Positions 63,297 to 64,000 of a DNA stretch of 64,000 nucleotides are shown one piece after another (position 1 is the first letter of the stretch; the number at the start of each line of letters is the position of its first letter). Source of the stretch: Erythrobacter sp. BLCC-B19. Lineage in GTDB: Bacteria; Pseudomonadota; Alphaproteobacteria; Sphingomonadales; Sphingomonadaceae. The position numbers were made by a program, and so were the translations under genes. Where the stretch lies: the NCBI RefSeq assembly GCF_028621955.1, contig NZ_CP117516.1, forward strand, positions 2,378,001-2,442,000, given 5' to 3'. A model generated the notes under the pieces. That model was given only the letters and a program-made list of their open reading frames with translations. It ran no database searches and was not told the origin of the DNA.

Positions 63297-64000
63297 ATGA
63301 CTGCGCCTGCCTTTCCCGATCCAACCCTGCGTGCTGCCCCTCCGGTCAGTGACGTTTCGACCGGCGTTGGCCTTGTCGGGCTGGCCGGTCTGATGCTGTG
63401 GATCGCCTTCTGCCGCTCCTATCCCGAGATCGCCGGCGTGTTCCGCTTCACCGGGGTGTTCTCCGGAGAAAGAGGCGTCTTGTCAGGGCCATACGCGGCG
63501 CTGGCGGCGATGCTCTTCACCGCCGTGCCGATGGCCCTGTGGTCGGTGCTGGTCGACAAGGTGCACCTGCGCCCCTCGACCGGGATCGACTGGTCGCTGA
63601 AGCGTCCCCTGCCCGAGGTGATGCCGGTGGCGGTGGTCAAGCTGGTCGGGCTGTGGGCGACCTGGGCGCTGCTGGCGGCGTTCTATGCGCTGGCGCGGTG
63701 GTATTGGTCAGGCAACTACCTGTTTGCGATGGAGGTGCTGAGCATCGCCATCCTGCCGCTCGTAACCCTTTCGGTTCCCTATGTAATCTGGCTAGACCGC
63801 TATCTGGTCGAGCCACGCGACGGGTGCTACCAGTTCGGCGCCTTCGTCCTCGGCGGCGGGGTGATCGGGCGTGACCAGTGGGATCGTGCCGCGCTCGCCA
63901 AGCACTGGCGGGCATGGATCATCAAGGGCTTTTTCGGCGCCTTCATGATCTCGATTCTGCCGCCCGGTTTTGCCCAGGTGGTCGAGGCCGATCCGGCGCA
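63297..64000 (+). CDS. multi-pass membrane protein, partial (unknown)
   Basis: The C-terminus is outside the window. About 234 residues are visible, with at least four membrane segments (about 23-41, 67-86, 110-132, 139-163). Amino-acid content is rich in W and P (EGYVFR-type loops DRYLVEPRDGCYQFGAFVLGG). It may be an isoprenylcysteine methyltransferase-like protein, but this is a weak impression only. The 146-base gap after bamB has the possible hairpin and a stretch ending TTAACCCTTTG. Confidence 0.6.
   Translation, partial: MTAPAFPDPTLRAAPPVSDVSTGVGLVGLAGLMLWIAFCRSYPEIAGVFRFTGVFSGERGVLSGPYAALAAMLFTAVPMALWSVLVDKVHLRPSTGIDWSLKRPLPEVMPVAVVKLVGLWATWALLAAFYALARWYWSGNYLFAMEVLSIAILPLVTLSVPYVIWLDRYLVEPRDGCYQFGAFVLGGGVIGRDQWDRAALAKHWRAWIIKGFFGAFMISILPPGFAQVVEADPA

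Overview
The window is an ordinary, densely packed chromosomal stretch of a high-GC alphaproteobacterium. Gene content and order point to the Sphingomonadales, most likely an Erythrobacter/Porphyrobacter-type organism; this assignment is inferred from gene families and synteny, not from a marker gene search. There is no rRNA, tRNA, CRISPR array, prophage, integrase or insertion sequence. Genes often overlap by 1-8 bases (ATGA, TGATG, GTGA), and several start at GTG or TTG.

Layout. 1-9.7 kb: partial wax ester synthase/DGAT, BaiN-type flavoprotein, uvrC, OmpA-family protein, DUF885 metallopeptidase, carotenoid oxygenase and a tandem universal stress protein. 9.7-12.8 kb: tesB with a JmjC/cupin protein and a CelD-like acetyltransferase. 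12.9-18.9 kb: K+-independent proton-pumping pyrophosphatase, then the operon hisG-hisD-nusB-(EF-Tu-domain-like small protein)-thiL. 19-26 kb: small enzymes (DUF2332, epoxide-hydrolase-like, SDR, NUDIX, BolA, J-protein, AAC(6')-like acetyltransferase, VOC, GST, DUF1428, MpaB-like). 26-36 kb: cobS, penicillin-binding protein 1, two PaaI thioesterases, a leftward block with DUF3089-ruvX-small membrane protein, and the leftward run pyrE-serine hydrolase-pdxJ-small membrane protein-acpS-lepB. 36.4-45.1 kb: the aa3 cytochrome oxidase operon coxB-ctaD-ctaB-coxF-like-ctaG-coxC-DUF983-SURF1, followed by thrC and a methyltransferase. 45.3-47.9 kb: folB and molybdopterin genes moaA, moaD, moaE. 48-49.7 kb: a membrane protein of unknown function, an Fnr-type oxygen sensor and a small lipoprotein. 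49.9-64 kb: rplU-rpmA, GNAT, TetR, ygfZ, pyrC, rarD, lipoprotein, astD, selO, alpha/beta hydrolase, glycosyltransferase, YfgM-like TPR protein, bamB and a partial membrane protein.

The genes support aerobic respiration (cox operon with assembly factors), cofactor synthesis (thiamine, pyridoxal phosphate, folate, molybdopterin), nucleotide and amino-acid synthesis, and envelope assembly. The most interesting regulatory signal is a pair of near-identical Fnr boxes. One lies before the universal stress protein and the other before the 144-residue membrane protein, with the same spacing to a possible -10. A four-cysteine Fnr regulator, whose recognition helix fits such boxes, is next to the second target. 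A second signal is an attenuator-like pair of mutually exclusive hairpins after rpmA. Two interspersed palindromic repeat families and two small genes (43 and 52 codons) were also found.
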